From assembly GCA_012845835.1 (NCBI GenBank), contig JABAKD010000021.1:9404006-9468005 (forward strand): 64,000 nucleotides of DNA, read 5' to 3'. Below are positions 1 to 11,015 of this stretch, in pieces. Below the pieces are notes generated by a model, which saw nothing but the letters and a program-made list of their open reading frames with translations, was not told where the DNA came from and did not search any database. Both the position numbers and the translations under genes were made by a program. The stretch is from Undaria pinnatifida (lineage: Eukaryota > Sar > Phaeophyceae > Laminariales > Alariaceae). How positions within the stretch are numbered: the first letter of the stretch is position 1; each line of letters starts with the position of its first letter.

Positions 1-460
1 AAGCCAACAGGCAAGGTTTTGATAGCCACTACCCCTGGAGGCATGATATGGTACATATCTGGAGTCTACCCTGGCAGGCTGAGCGATGCGGAGGTAGTGA
101 AGGAATCCGAGCTGATTGACGACTTGGTTAAGAGGGGGGTTATAGTGGAAATTCAAGGTAATGGCGGACAGAGGTTTCACCTCGATCGTACCGCTTTTAT
201 TGCGCCATCGCATGCTCTTCGCCGCACGCCCTTGGAAGTGGCGAAGTGAGCCGCAGCTTACGGGAACCGACGCCAACTTGACGCAAGAGGTAGCCTACCG
301 ATACATCCACGGCGAACCAGCCATCGGATCAATGAAGAAATGGCGCATTCTCGACACCAAGTTCTCAACGAAGAAAATTGACCACATGGAGATGTGCTGC
401 TTAGTTGTCGGGGCGCTGGTCAACTCGCTTAACCAACCGTTTTCGAGCAAACGTTGAGCG
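1..460 (+). pseudogene. DDE_Tnp_4 (Harbinger-like) transposase, 3' half, broken
   Basis: The reading frame is open from the first base, so the gene starts outside the window. It shows the C-terminal half of a DDE superfamily transposase: KVLIATTPGG, then GVYPGRLSDAEVV, then MADRGF (second catalytic Asp), then YIHGEPAIGSMKKWRIL, which matches the family's RIHVERaIgrmKnwrIL block and keeps the catalytic Glu. It ends in a typical hydrophobic tail (LVVGALVNSLNQPF) and a stop near 457. The part before ADRGF is in frame 1 and the part from ADRGF on is in frame 2, so there is a frameshift near base 160. The IPPF-type stretch is degraded and HVER has become HGEP. The enzyme would cut and paste its own transposon; this copy looks dead. 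I did not find a terminal inverted repeat or target duplication downstream. The family call is firm, the exact superfamily less so. Confidence 0.75.
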
Positions 461-2246
461 CAGGTGTACGGGCCGCGAGAAGGTTTTTTTAAGGGAGGCG
501 GGGGGGGGGGGGGGGGGTTCATTTGTCCCTTGCATCAAGCTCATTTGGCCGTTCACAGTCCATCCATTTCGAGACTGAGCGTTTTCTTGGAAGGGGAGGG
601 GGGACAACAGCTGATGTGTTTTGCGCTGTTCCTCGACGTGCTGTGTTTTTGGTCGCTTTTTTTTCACCGGCTTGACTCTTGAGCTCATATCGAGGGTAGT
701 CTAACCGACCCCCTGCGACCTTCGTTGTGAAAGATTTGAGACGTTATCGTTTTTACTGATCGCAAAAACCGACCGCAATTGCGTCATTCGTCGCCTGGAG
801 TTTACATTATGGGGGAGTGGATGACCACTTGGTGCTACGATAGTTCGATTCTTACTTGAAAAATGCGTGAGTTGATGGTTGGCTGGGTGCCGCCACCAGC
901 ACGCGCAAGTGGCCTATTGGTGTTGTTTTTCACGGAAAAGCTGTCGTTCGCCTCCAACGATTGAGATTGCGTACATGTTTTTTTTCAGAGACTCGGTTGA
1001 GTTTTTTTTCAGAGACACGAATACTGTCTTTTCAGAGAACAACAACGTTTGGGTGTCCGACACACCACAAAAACTGAAGATGGTATAGTTTTCCTGATGA
1101 ACTCGGCCAGCGGGACGCTTCGTAACAACTGCCATCAACTCGTGTGCGTTGTTGTGTGTTGTCAACTGAATTCCAGCTTCCAACACACCACCGCCTGCCG
1201 GCTTCCATGGCAATGCTCTATATGTTCAGTTTGTGACTGTCTTGCGCCTAACCCGACCCCGGTGTGAAAGACGTATCAATCATGATGCGAATCAGCGTGC
1301 TGTCGTCGATAAAAAATGTTACTAGCACTCGTTCGTAAAGTCCGCGCACCCGATGATACCTATTTCCCCCAGCATCCTTTTAGAGAGCCCGGTGTCCCCC
1401 GAAGGTGATGGCGTGTGCAGCATTGTTTTAGGGGGTGTCATCAGAGTCCTTACGCCCAATGATGTACCAGGAAAATGACATTTTCTCGTCATAAATGGTC
1501 CAATTTTCACGAAAAATCTTCGAGGACGGCATTTGAAATGCCTTGAAAATCACGAGGGTTGAATTTAATCCGTGTCTTTTGAAAAAAAATTGACGAGAAA
1601 CCAGAACAAAAATAACGCCGGAACGTTATGCTCTTCACACTGTTGAAACGACCATGGCGAGAAAAAGTCCCCCTCGCGTTTCAAAGGTCGCTCTTCATGC
1701 AAAAGTTTCCGAAAAAGAACCCTTCGACAAAGATTTATTAATGTTTATTTCGTGCACACTTACTTGCCAATATTGAGCTAATTCTGGCCTGATTCTCTGA
1801 TGTGGACGACTGCGTCTGGTAGCGTTACATTCCCACTCCCACCCTACCGCTTCCGCAAGATTCACGTCTAAGGCTACAACTTCATGTTTGCACTCACTTC
1901 CTCTCCGCGTATCCCTAAGTCAAACCTTTGCTGCTGTGATGACAGCGAAGGGCTCCCCGTCAATTTTTTTATCTCCACAGCAACTCAATTATTGACGTTC
2001 GGGAGCCGCCGCAAACGAGTCTCCGACAACGCTCTTCCCAGATATGCTGCGTGTGTGTGATCGCCGACAGATGTAGGCACGATCACCTTGTGAGGTGACC
2101 TTTACGCTGAAAACACCCGTCGCATCGCATTTCTAAGATGAACATAGATGCGCATGTCGGATTGCCCCTTACAATCATCAGCGTAACCTGAGATGTAAAC
2201 CATTATTTCCCATCAACATTGTACGGTAAGAGGATACACGCCTGAA
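461..2246. other. Gene-free stretch with a poly-G run and a short T-rich tandem motif
   Basis: I see no convincing gene. A run of G lies at about 499-517. At about 975-1040 a motif of the form TTTTTTTCAGAGAC recurs three times at 25-30-base spacing. The remainder is ordinary mixed sequence up to the Copia target site. It may hold the 3' end of the transposon at the left edge, but I could not place a boundary. Confidence 0.5.
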
Positions 2247-2251
2247 TACAC

Positions 2252-2783
2252 TGTTCGTGATAGCGGCATGTATGTATCAACTGTACTGCGGTGAAACTCT
2301 GATTGGTTGGTTTGAATAGCAGAACTGTTGATTGTATTTTGTTGTACCAGAATACTCTTCTTGTGGTGCTACGGTACTTCGGTAGATTGTGCATGTGCAC
2401 GAGTTATACATCGGACCGTAGTGGTGTGTACGGTACGTTGGTATGTCGGTACGTTGGACACATTGACGAATAGGAACATTCCTGTAGTGTTGCTAACACG
2501 ATATAGCTTGTCTCAACGAGCAGCCTAGCAATACGTTACAGTTACATACGTTGTGTCACGGAGGTAAGTTACAGGGATCGTCTCGTGGTATCACCCACGA
2601 GCAGTCCCACGGGTATGTACGAGTAGGCACTATGCGAGGAGGTTTAGGTATTCGAATACGAGCGGTTGTTACTGGGCTGTGGAGAGTTGGCCCACATGAC
2701 CCACTCCACTTTCTGACCTGTCTCTCCAGACATTGGTCTCTGTAATAAAATACCTTTCTCCAGAAGCCACTGATTTACCAACA
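2252..2783 (+). repeat. Copia 5' LTR
   Basis: This is the left long terminal repeat. It starts TGTTCGTGATAG directly after the TACAC target duplication and ends ACCAACA. It aligns without gaps to the copy at 8134-8665. LTRs of this family hold the promoter and polyadenylation signals for the element. Confidence 0.95.
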
Positions 2784-2871
2784 CGCTATAACGCTATCGG
2801 TCGACTGCTGTACGTCCCCCTGGACTGTGTTCGACGAGACTGTGAGGGCGGCTTGATCAACCGGCCTCGTC

Positions 2872-4250
2872 ATGGCTGAACAGAAGGGAGGTGACCCTGC
2901 GAAAAACCAACAGGGTGACCCGCAGGGCTTTGGTGAGAGAATGGATTCCTTAGAGTCTCGAGTGTCTCAAATGCTGGATATGTTTTCTAACCAGCAGCAG
3001 ATGCTCCAGACAGTTGTTGAGACACACCAGAGGGAGGTTGTGGAGTCCTCTAGTTCGTGTGCTGCGCCGCGAGGCATCGAACTAGAGTCTGGTGTGCACC
3101 AATCGGGTGCTGCCAGTAGGACCGCGGGGAGTACGGGAGGCGATATCCTAGGCTTTGGCGTGTCCGACATGAGGGTTGGGAGTAGGAGTGTTGTAGACCC
3201 AGGCTTGAACCCGCGTGTTTCTGATGAGAATCGTTCCTCTGTTCCTGCAGTAAACTTTGGTTCGGTTGACGGGACTGTTGGTGGGGCTTTAGGTAGCCAG
3301 TTCTCTGTTCCGCCCACTACCTCAGCAAGTGAGTGGTGGAGAAAAGTCGCTAGTGGGAACACACTGATCTCAGCGGCTGACAGTAGTTCGGGGGAGAGCT
3401 TAGATGGGGGTCTTTTCAAGAAAGTTCCCAAGGCTCCTGAATTTATCGGTACTGATTTATCGTATCCTTCATGGTCGCAGAATTCTCTGCTCAAAGCTCG
3501 TCACTACAATCTGAGCGAGCCGTTCACCTGTGATATCGACATTAAAATCGCCGACGTTAATTTCGACTTGACCCCTTGGGTAGAGAAGGGATACAGCGTT
3601 GGTGTACTGCGTCAACATGAGATTGCTTGGTGGTTTCTGTTCGACTGCTTGAAGAAAGACAGCCACAAAAACATGGCAAGGTAAGCTGGTTCCCCGTATA
3701 AGGCTTTTCGCGCGCTCAAGGATCACTTTCTACCGTTGAGTCAGAGTCAAATTCGAGTGCAGGAAGAAAAACTGAAGTCTCTGCGCATGCGTCCCCACGA
3801 AAATCCTACAACTTTCTTTTCATCCATCAGAGAGACGCTTAGTGTGTTGACCATGCTTGAAGCAACGAAGGATGATCGTGAAGTGTGCAATCTCATGCTG
3901 GAAGGACTGTCCCCCGAGTACAAGACTTTCCGTGAGACTCTTGTGGTGTTCTGTTCGAATGACCCCTCTTTCATCGAGACCAAAGTGCGTGAGCGGTACC
4001 TAGACTTGCAATCACAGGGTGGTTCTAAGAAGCAGAATAGTGTTGCTCTGGTGTCTGGGCCTGCGAAGAAGAAGAGTAACTTCAAGAAGCACAACAAGCA
4101 GAAGTCTAACTCTGAGTCTGATTCCTCGAAGGAGTTTTTTCAGGGGAGGTGTAACAAGTGTGGGAAGGTGGGTCACATGAAGCTCGACTGCAAGGATCGC
4201 ATCATCCCTCATCCTTCCCAGACTGGAAAGCTCGAGGCCGACGAGAATGA
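2872..4250 (+). mobile_element. Copia gag region with CCHC zinc knuckle
   Basis: Coding starts about 90 bases inside the 5' LTR with MAEQKGGDPAKNQQ. The first part is a polar, coiled-coil-like segment (MDSLESRVSQMLDMFSNQQQ). A gag core follows (LRMRPHENPTTFFSSI and RETLVVFCSNDP are typical UBN2/Copia gag positions). A Lys/Ser-rich linker leads to a zinc knuckle CNKCGKVGHMKLDC at 4150-4191, with the spacing C-x2-C-x4-H-x4-C. Gag forms the virus-like particle and the knuckle binds RNA. This is a fossil copy; the boundary with the protease is approximate. Confidence 0.85.
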
Positions 4251-4499
4251 GAGCGGTGAGCAGTGTGCTATTCCTGATTCGGATCTGGTGTGCAGAAATG
4301 GTAGTTACCGCATGAGTGATGACTGCCAAAAGGTGTTGCTTGCAGCATGTCGTAAGGAAGTGATCTTAAAGGCGTGTGATGATTTGGGTAGGATGTGGTA
4401 TGATGTCTCTGGTCTGAAGTGTCTGATGACGTCCCGTGATGATCTGATTATGAGCGCCGTCAGTAATGATATGATCCTGAAAGCTGTCAACAAGGCTAG

Positions 4500-4800
4500 A
4501 TATGTCAAGGATTGGTATGCTGACACAGGCACTTCATATCACATGACTGATTCCCTGTCTTGCATGAGAGACTTGAAGCCTTGCCACAGAAGTGCGAATG
4601 GAATTGGTGGCGTGTCTTGTAAAGTAGCTTACTCCGGAACGCTAGACTTGGGTTTTGTGACTGCTGGCAGTGAGTTCTCCGTGGAATTGAAGAACGTATT
4701 GTACTCTCCCAACTTGGGGTATAATCTCTTTTCTCCGAGTGCAGAGTTTGATGGTGAGTCATGTAATGGTCTTGGTGGTCCTAATGGTGTTATGACTGCA
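4500..4800 (+). mobile_element. Copia aspartic protease region
   Basis: The motif WYADTGTSYHMT (DTG at 4522-4530) matches the Copia protease signature WilDSGAssHMt, with the catalytic Asp in D-T-G. It is followed by NVLYSPNLGYNLFSPS, which corresponds to the conserved vLyvPgl..NLlSv block of the family. The enzyme would cut the gag-pol polyprotein. The end of the domain is an estimate. Confidence 0.85.
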
Positions 4801-4929
4801 TTCAATGGACGAGTAACTTTTCATAACTTCGATGGCATGCTGATTGCGTCTGCGTATCGTCTAGGAGAAGCCTCTGTTGGTACGGTGTTGGCTGCTCTCA
4901 CTCCCGCCAACCCCAAGCATGAAACTACG

Positions 4930-5800
4930 ATGGATATCAACGATTTCCACAATATTGATGCACATTCGCACGAGGGTCTGCTTCGCACTACTGCAAAGCG
5001 ATTAGATACCAAGTTGGTTGGTGACATGCATGCTTGTTCAGGGTGTTCGATGTCGAAGGCTATTCGGAAAGGAATCGTTCGGGAAACTAAAACTCGATCG
5101 GATAAAAAGTTGGGCAGAGTTTTTGTTGACCTGGGAGGAAGGAAGGACATTGCGTCCGCAGGGGGAAAACATTACCCCATGAGTGTGAAGGATGATTTCA
5201 CGAGACGTGCATGGCTGTATTTCCTGAAAAATAAATCAGACGCTGGCAGTGCTTTCCGGAGTTTTCTTGCGAATGTGCGTGCTGATGGTGTCCCGTCATT
5301 GGTTGAGATTATTAGGTCTGACAATGGTGGGGAGTTTTCCGGGGGGGGGTTTGCATCTGTGTGCAACGAGCTTTTGATCAAACAAGAGTTCACACTGGCT
5401 TATAGTCCGCAATATAATGGTGTTGCAGAGCGTGGGCTGGGATTGATAGAGGAGGCCGCGATGGCGGCTCGTATTCAAGCTAAAACTCGTTTTGGGCATG
5501 CACAGTTACCTAAGACTGATAAACTCTGGGCCGAGGCTATGCACTGGGCTTGCGAAGCGATGAACCACACTGCGTGTTCTGCTAACCCTGAATCCAAATC
5601 GCCGTATGAAATCTGGTATGATGAACCTCGTCCCGCTAGACCGTATCCGTTTTTAAAGCCCGCCTACTGTAGGTGGCAGCGACCGTCAACGCTGCTGCCG
5701 AAGGGTGGGAGTTGTTTCTATGTCGGTCCTTCGAGAGACCACCCACGTGATTGTCATAGAGTACTTACGATGGCTGGTACTATTCAAAAAATGAGGGACG
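4930..5800 (+). mobile_element. Copia integrase region
   Basis: A zinc-binding pre-integrase part (HSHEG then CSGCSMSKA) leads into the catalytic core. The three acidic catalytic positions are visible: Asp in VFVDLGG, Asp in RSDNGGEFSGG, and Glu in YNGVAERGLG. The product would insert the element's cDNA into the genome. A long acidic, Ser/Pro-rich spacer (about 5860-6330) separates it from the reverse transcriptase, as is usual in this family. Confidence 0.9.
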
Positions 5801-6599
5801 TGACGTGGGAGGTGCTGCCGTCACAGCTCCCTCCGCTGCAACCTTCTTTGCCGATAGAGGTAGCAGAGGAGGGAGGGGAGGATAGTGACGACGATGTTGA
5901 AACCGAGATATGGCCGCTCGTGGGAAAAGGAGTCGCTCACACACTTTTGAAACGTGATGCCGTGCCCTCTGGTGAGGGAGTCGAGGAGATTGAGAGTGTT
6001 GGCGCAGGTAGTATAGGCCCGTCCTTTTCTGTTCCATCTTCCCCTGCTGAACCGTCTGCCCCCGTGAACATTTCTTCTGGTAGTGTAGCTCCTTCTGTGT
6101 CTTCGCCTGTGAATGACGGGGAGGGCCAGGGAGGGCAGGAATCAGGAAAGGTAGAGATGGGGGATCTGCGAGGGGATGATGAGGTAGAGTCGATGGGGCA
6201 TGGAGGGCATGATTATGAAGAGTCGATTGGGTCGGGAGGACTGGTAGAGGCGGAGGCATCCCCTCCAGCCGCTCGTCGTCCGCAGCATGTGGCCGAGCTT
6301 GCTGACTTTAATACTTCCGCGCGTGAAAATTATGAAGTGAGAGAAGGTAGGACTCGCGCGCAAACTCGTGCAGTCAACCAGCAGAGTGTACCCGGCCTCA
6401 TGGCCACCCTAGGACCCACCTTCGCGACAGAGGTCGTGTACTCATTGTTGTCGGAGCAGAGAGCAGGTGATGAGACGGAATTGCCGAAAGAACTGGTTCA
6501 GGATGTAGAATCGGAGCCTGGTATTTATCAGGAAGCCTAGCGTTCGAAGTACGCTAAGATTTGGGAACGAGCCACGTCCGCCGAAATTGAAGGCTTGAT

Positions 6600-7330
6600 A
6601 AGAGCAGGAACGTTCACGTTGGCAGCAATAGTCCCGATAGGCTGTAATGTGATTGATGCTAGATGGGTTTTCAAGTGGAAAGCAGACGAAACAGGGAAGA
6701 TAGTGAAGGCCAAAGCTAGGCTTGTAGCGAAGGGCTTCAAGCAGAAGTATGGTGTGGATTATCTTGAGACATTCTCTCCTACCGCAAATGCTGCATCTTT
6801 ACGATTGCTGATAGTGTTGGCGTGTTTGTACAATTTGGAATTACTCCACTGGGATATTGAGCAAGCATTTGTTCAGTCGGAATTGGATCACGAGGTGTTC
6901 ATGAAGTTGCCTCCTGGCTGCGGGTCGATGTCAGGAAAGGTTGTCCGTTTGAACAAGAGTTTGTACGGATTGAAGCAGGCTTCTAGGACATTTTACAAGA
7001 GGCTGGTGTCGGAACTGAAGAGGATTGGTTTTGAGCAGTCAATGTCTGACCCCTGTGTCCTGCGTTTCATGATGGGAGACGAGGTATTGGAGATGGTCGC
7101 GATCCACGTGGATGACATTCTGTATGCAGGAAGTAAGAGCCTTGCCAAGGTGGTTGTGGCAGCACTAGGTGACTCTCTTCCTACGAAGGCCTTGGGGGAG
7201 GTCAAGTTCTTTCTAGGTTGTGAATATATTCGCGACCGTGAGGCTGGTACGATTGAGATTTTTCAGGAAAGTTATATCAGATGTGTTCTCGAGATATTCA
7301 ATATATGTCGCACCAGCTCGATCCCTGCTT
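6600..7330 (+). mobile_element. Copia reverse transcriptase region (RVT_2)
   Basis: Conserved RVT_2 blocks appear in order: ARWVFKWKADETGKIVKAKA, then RLVAKGFKQKYGVDYLETFSP, LLHWDIEQAFVQSELDHEV, SLYGLKQASRTFYKRL and the catalytic VAIHVDDILYAG. The catalytic block is a variant of the usual YVDD. Placement after integrase confirms the Copia type. Confidence 0.92.
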
Positions 7331-7539
7331 CCCTTGCCAATGATAACAGGTCCGTGATGGAGGATGAGGGGGCAGGAGATGTGCCGATCTGAGAGGTGGT
7401 GGGGAGCCTGATGTGAATCGCCAGCCAGACAAGGCCCGACATCGCGAATGCTGTGCGGGCGGTGGCGAGGCACTCTCACGAACCAAAGAGGAGCCACTGG
7501 AAGGCAGCTCAGAAGATTTTCAATTATCTTCTGGAAACG

Positions 7540-8058
7540 GCGCATCTGACTTTGAAGTTCAAGCAGGATAGTTCGGTAGACGCAGGCACGTTGGTGTATG
7601 TAGATGCTGACTTTGCAAGTAGGGCCACTGACCGTAGATCAGTTTCGGGTGCGATGGTTTTCGTGGCGGCGATGCTTGTAGGTTGGATTTCTAGGACGCA
7701 GAAATGCGTTTCACAGTCAAATTTAGAAGCAGAGGAGCTTGCGATGGGAGATGGTGTAAAGGAGGCTCTGTTTGTAAACGGAATGCTTCAGTTCCTGAGG
7801 CCTAGTGCGAAGCCTCGTAAGATAGATGTCCTTGAAGACAACGAGGGGGCGATTGCGCTCGCAGAGAACCCGCTGAGCTCGAGTAGGAGTAAGCACATCG
7901 ATGTGAGGCACCACTTTCTTAGAAATCTGACCGAGGAGGGTGTGATCGAAGTCACTCACGTCCCCAGCGAGAAACAACACGCGGACATCCTCACGAAGGC
8001 GTTGCCGAGAGATCTTTTTGAAGTTCATCGCGACCTTGCACTTGGTATCAAGAAGTAG
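7540..8058 (+). mobile_element. Copia RNase H region
   Basis: The segment shows YVDADFASRATDRRSVSG, QSNLEAEELA, LEDNEGAIALAENP and SKHIDVRHHFLRN, so the acidic D-E-D-D residues of Copia RNase H are all visible. It ends with KQHADILTKALPRDLF, the normal end of Copia pol, and a stop about 75 bases before the 3' LTR. It would remove the RNA template during reverse transcription. Confidence 0.9.
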
Positions 8059-8120
8059 AAGTCTGAGTCGTTTTGCTTTTGTTTTTGTTTGGTATGTATT
8101 TGGTCTGGTAGATACAACAG

Positions 8121-8133
8121 CCCCTGGGGAGGG
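8121..8133 (+). promoter_or_regulatory. Copia polypurine tract
   Basis: CCCCTGGGGAGGG lies directly against the first base of the 3' LTR. The GGGGAGGG part is a typical polypurine primer for plus-strand DNA synthesis. Confidence 0.7.
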
Positions 8134-8665
8134 TGTTCGTGATAGCGGCATGTATGTATCAACTGTACTGCGTTGAAACTCTGATTGGTTGGTTTGAATA
8201 GCAGAACTGTTGATTGTCTGTTGTTGTACCAGAATACTCTTCCTGTGGTGCTACGGTACTTCGGTAGATTGTACATGTGCACGAGTTATATATCGGACCG
8301 TAGTGGTGTGTACGGTACGTTGGTATGTCGGTACGTTGGACACATTGACGAATAGGAACATTCCTGTAGTGTTGCTAACACGATATAGCTTGTCTCAACG
8401 AACAGCCTAGCAATAAGTTACAGTTATGTACGTTGTGTCACGGAGGTAAGTTGCAGGGATCGTCTCGTGGTATCACCCACGAGCAGTCCCACGGGTATGT
8501 ACGAGTAGGCACTATGCGAGGAGGTTTAGGTATTCGACTACGAGCGGTTGTTACTGGGCTGTGGAGAGTTGGCCCACATGACCCACTCAACTTTCTGACC
8601 TGTCTCTCCAGACATTGGTCTCTCTAATATAATACCTTTCTCCAGAAGCCACTGATTTACCAACA
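8134..8665 (+). repeat. Copia 3' LTR
   Basis: This is the right LTR, 532 bases, aligning end to end with 2252-2783 with about 15 substitutions. It is followed by the TACAC target duplication at 8666-8670. Confidence 0.95.
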
Positions 8666-8670
8666 TACAC

Positions 8671-10139
8671 AAGATCTGGAAGGCCGTTACGATGATGTGC
8701 AGGTGTAGCTCCGACAAAGAAAATATCTGGTACACCAGCTCGTAGCGCGCAAATATTTTGAGCACCTGTTTGCGAAATGTTTGTATCGTATACAGCATTA
8801 TACGGACCGTGTACAGCGCATGACCCTGACTACGATATCGATCGTTTGATTGGTCTCAAATAGCGTACGCACGGCAGGCGCGGGGAGGCGTGTTGGGGAC
8901 TCAATACGGTGACACAGACCTCTGTCAAATATTTTCCAGCGATCGAGCTTGACATTGTCTCCAAGTGAGCAAAACTACGAGTGACAGCTCATGGCGATAC
9001 ATGCTGGAAATCACCGAGCCATATAGTCCCCTTTCACCTTGTACATGAATCCCTTTGAAATATCTATGGAACTACTTGATACAAGATGGCTCAAACCCGT
9101 CGTGTTTGTGAGGACAACCAACACCACCCCATCATATTATACGCGACCATTTACTAGTATTTCCCCTGCTTTTTTCACGACAAGACACATTGCAGAGTTG
9201 ATACATCATCGTGTTTAAAAATCAAAACCCAATGTTCAACGAATAAACCTTTCAAGTCTCAAACAAAGTAACAACAGCTCCTCAAGCTAGAAACATCGAT
9301 TCCTCTCGAAAACCATTGACAGGGTGAAAACGGCAACTTCGTTATCGAAAATGGGCAGATGAAGACGGCACTGTTCTCCAAAATTAGCTCGAACATATCC
9401 TTCATTATACAAACAGAAAACAACACCCTGATCATTTCCGATTACCTCGAGATACTAGTACGCAGTTCTCCAGGGCTGCACTGAACCAGGAAAAACATTG
9501 GACAACTCCGTATGAAACAAAAACGCAAACACAGTGAGAAACTCGATCTTGTCGTGCTCTGCACGGTGCACAACGATACGCGCAATACACCCGGCGGCGG
9601 GTCGTCGCACTGCTCAACAACCAAATCTAAATTTGGAATGCATATCCAAACACAAAACCAGGAAACAGCAACAACTCCTGTGATGAAGACGCTCACCAGG
9701 TCGTCCACTTCCTATAGTCTACCACGCTGCCAGATTAAAACGGCACTGTCCAGTACGGCGGTGCCGATTTCCAATAAACATAATTAACTCGCAATGTCAA
9801 ATTATACCTCATCCCTGACTATCCCTGACGAGCACGCACAACATTGGTGCTTCATATAGTTACGGTATTAATGAAATTAGTCCGCTCGATCAGATAACGC
9901 ATCGCCGACGCGTCAACGGGACAATAAGCAAGTCGTGAGTTCTCGAACTAGACCGAGCGTGCCTGCGCGCAGTTCATGGCCCGTTCAAGCTCGGGCGCTA
10001 TGGCGTTAGGCCGAGATTTGTCGTACCACGTCAATCGGCCTCTCACAAGATGGAGAAAACGAAAACCAAGTTACTCTCAAGCAAGCCCACAATCAAAGTT
10101 CAAACAACGAAATAGATCACCGAGGATCATACCCATTTT
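8671..10139. other. No recognisable gene
   Basis: I see no long conserved frame, RNA gene or repeat in this stretch on either strand. Short open frames near 9430-9790 have no family features. Confidence 0.5.
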
Positions 10140-10925
10140 AATCCAAAGTCCCTGAACATTACACTACTGCTGGTGATGCCCTCCCTCCGACTGCATCTTT
10201 CCGGCCTCACGACGTCGCCGCAGCTCGGGGGCTCCAACCTGTGCTCGCGAAGCCGCCGTCTCTGCCGATAGATTGATGCGCTACAAGCAGAGGACTGTTC
10301 GTGCAATTGAGCGATTAGGTCTGCATTAAGTATACTGCTCCTTTCATGCATTCCTCGTCAGCTAAAAAAACGTCCTTTCTCCAGTACTTCGTATAACTCC
10401 ACTTTGCTGTGGCTCAATAGTTCTGAACTGATTTGTCACGTATAGACCTCTTCCGTCTTTTGCAAAAAAAACAATAAAAAATGACTATGTCACGAGCGGC
10501 CACCGGCCCCAGACGATGGCATCTCCAACTCTGCACCTACCTCTTATGAAGCCATTCAAAAGGATCATGAATCAGGCGAACCCGGACTGTGGTAGCTCCG
10601 CTCCTGTTTCTGCCGGGCTATTTACCTCTCACACCCTCCGCAACAGTGACATCGACTTGTTATTAGATGACCCCCCCCTCTTGAGCAACAGGGCGGCCAG
10701 GTGGGAAAGTCGATCAACTCGAATGGGCACGCAGGTTGACTCCTTTCAATCGTACGGTGCTACGGGCTCTAGCTCCCCAGGCATTGTTGGTGGGAAGCAC
10801 GGCAGCTCTTCTGTAGCTGCATTCTGACCATCTCATTTTTTCGTCTCCACACGATCGACAGAAATCCGTCTGCTAGATCGGAACCCCCCCCACCACTCCA
10901 CAAACACCACTTCCCTACGTAACGT
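10140..10925 (-). mobile_element. Internally deleted relative of the DIRS-like element
   Basis: Two parts of this block match the two ends of the DIRS-like element at 25.25-30.59 kb, in the same order and orientation. Bases about 10,490-10,660 (CACGAGCGGCC...TAGCTCCG) resemble 25,250-25,370. Bases about 10,730-10,922 (GCAGCTCTTCTGT, CGATCGACA, ACCACTTCC) resemble 30,400-30,585. The two matches are almost adjacent here but 5 kb apart in the larger element. This looks like a short derivative that lost its coding middle. The match is diverged, so exact ends are uncertain. Confidence 0.5.
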
Positions 10926-11015
10926 TACATCAATATATAGTATAAAAATGCTGAATATATTTGTCACGTGTAGACCTCATCCCTGTTGTGCTCAATATCA
11001 ATACATACAAGTATG

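Larger units (their letters stand above)
2252..8665 (+). mobile_element. Copia (Ty1/Pseudoviridae) LTR retrotransposon, nearly complete
   Basis: This 6.4-kb element has two 532-base LTRs starting TGTTCG and ending CCAACA. They are flanked by a perfect 5-bp target-site duplication, TACAC, at 2247-2251 and 8666-8670. Inside, all coding blocks lie on one strand in the Copia order: gag with zinc knuckle, aspartic protease, integrase, reverse transcriptase, RNase H. Integrase before reverse transcriptase is what separates Copia from Ty3. The coding region reads as one long gag-pol frame that is now broken, with about three interruptions. The LTRs differ at about 15 of 532 positions (roughly 3%), so the insertion is fairly young, although the local mutation rate is unknown. 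The bases just inside the 5' LTR do not match the initiator-Met primer site (TGGTATCAGAGC) used by many Copia elements. Confidence 0.95.
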
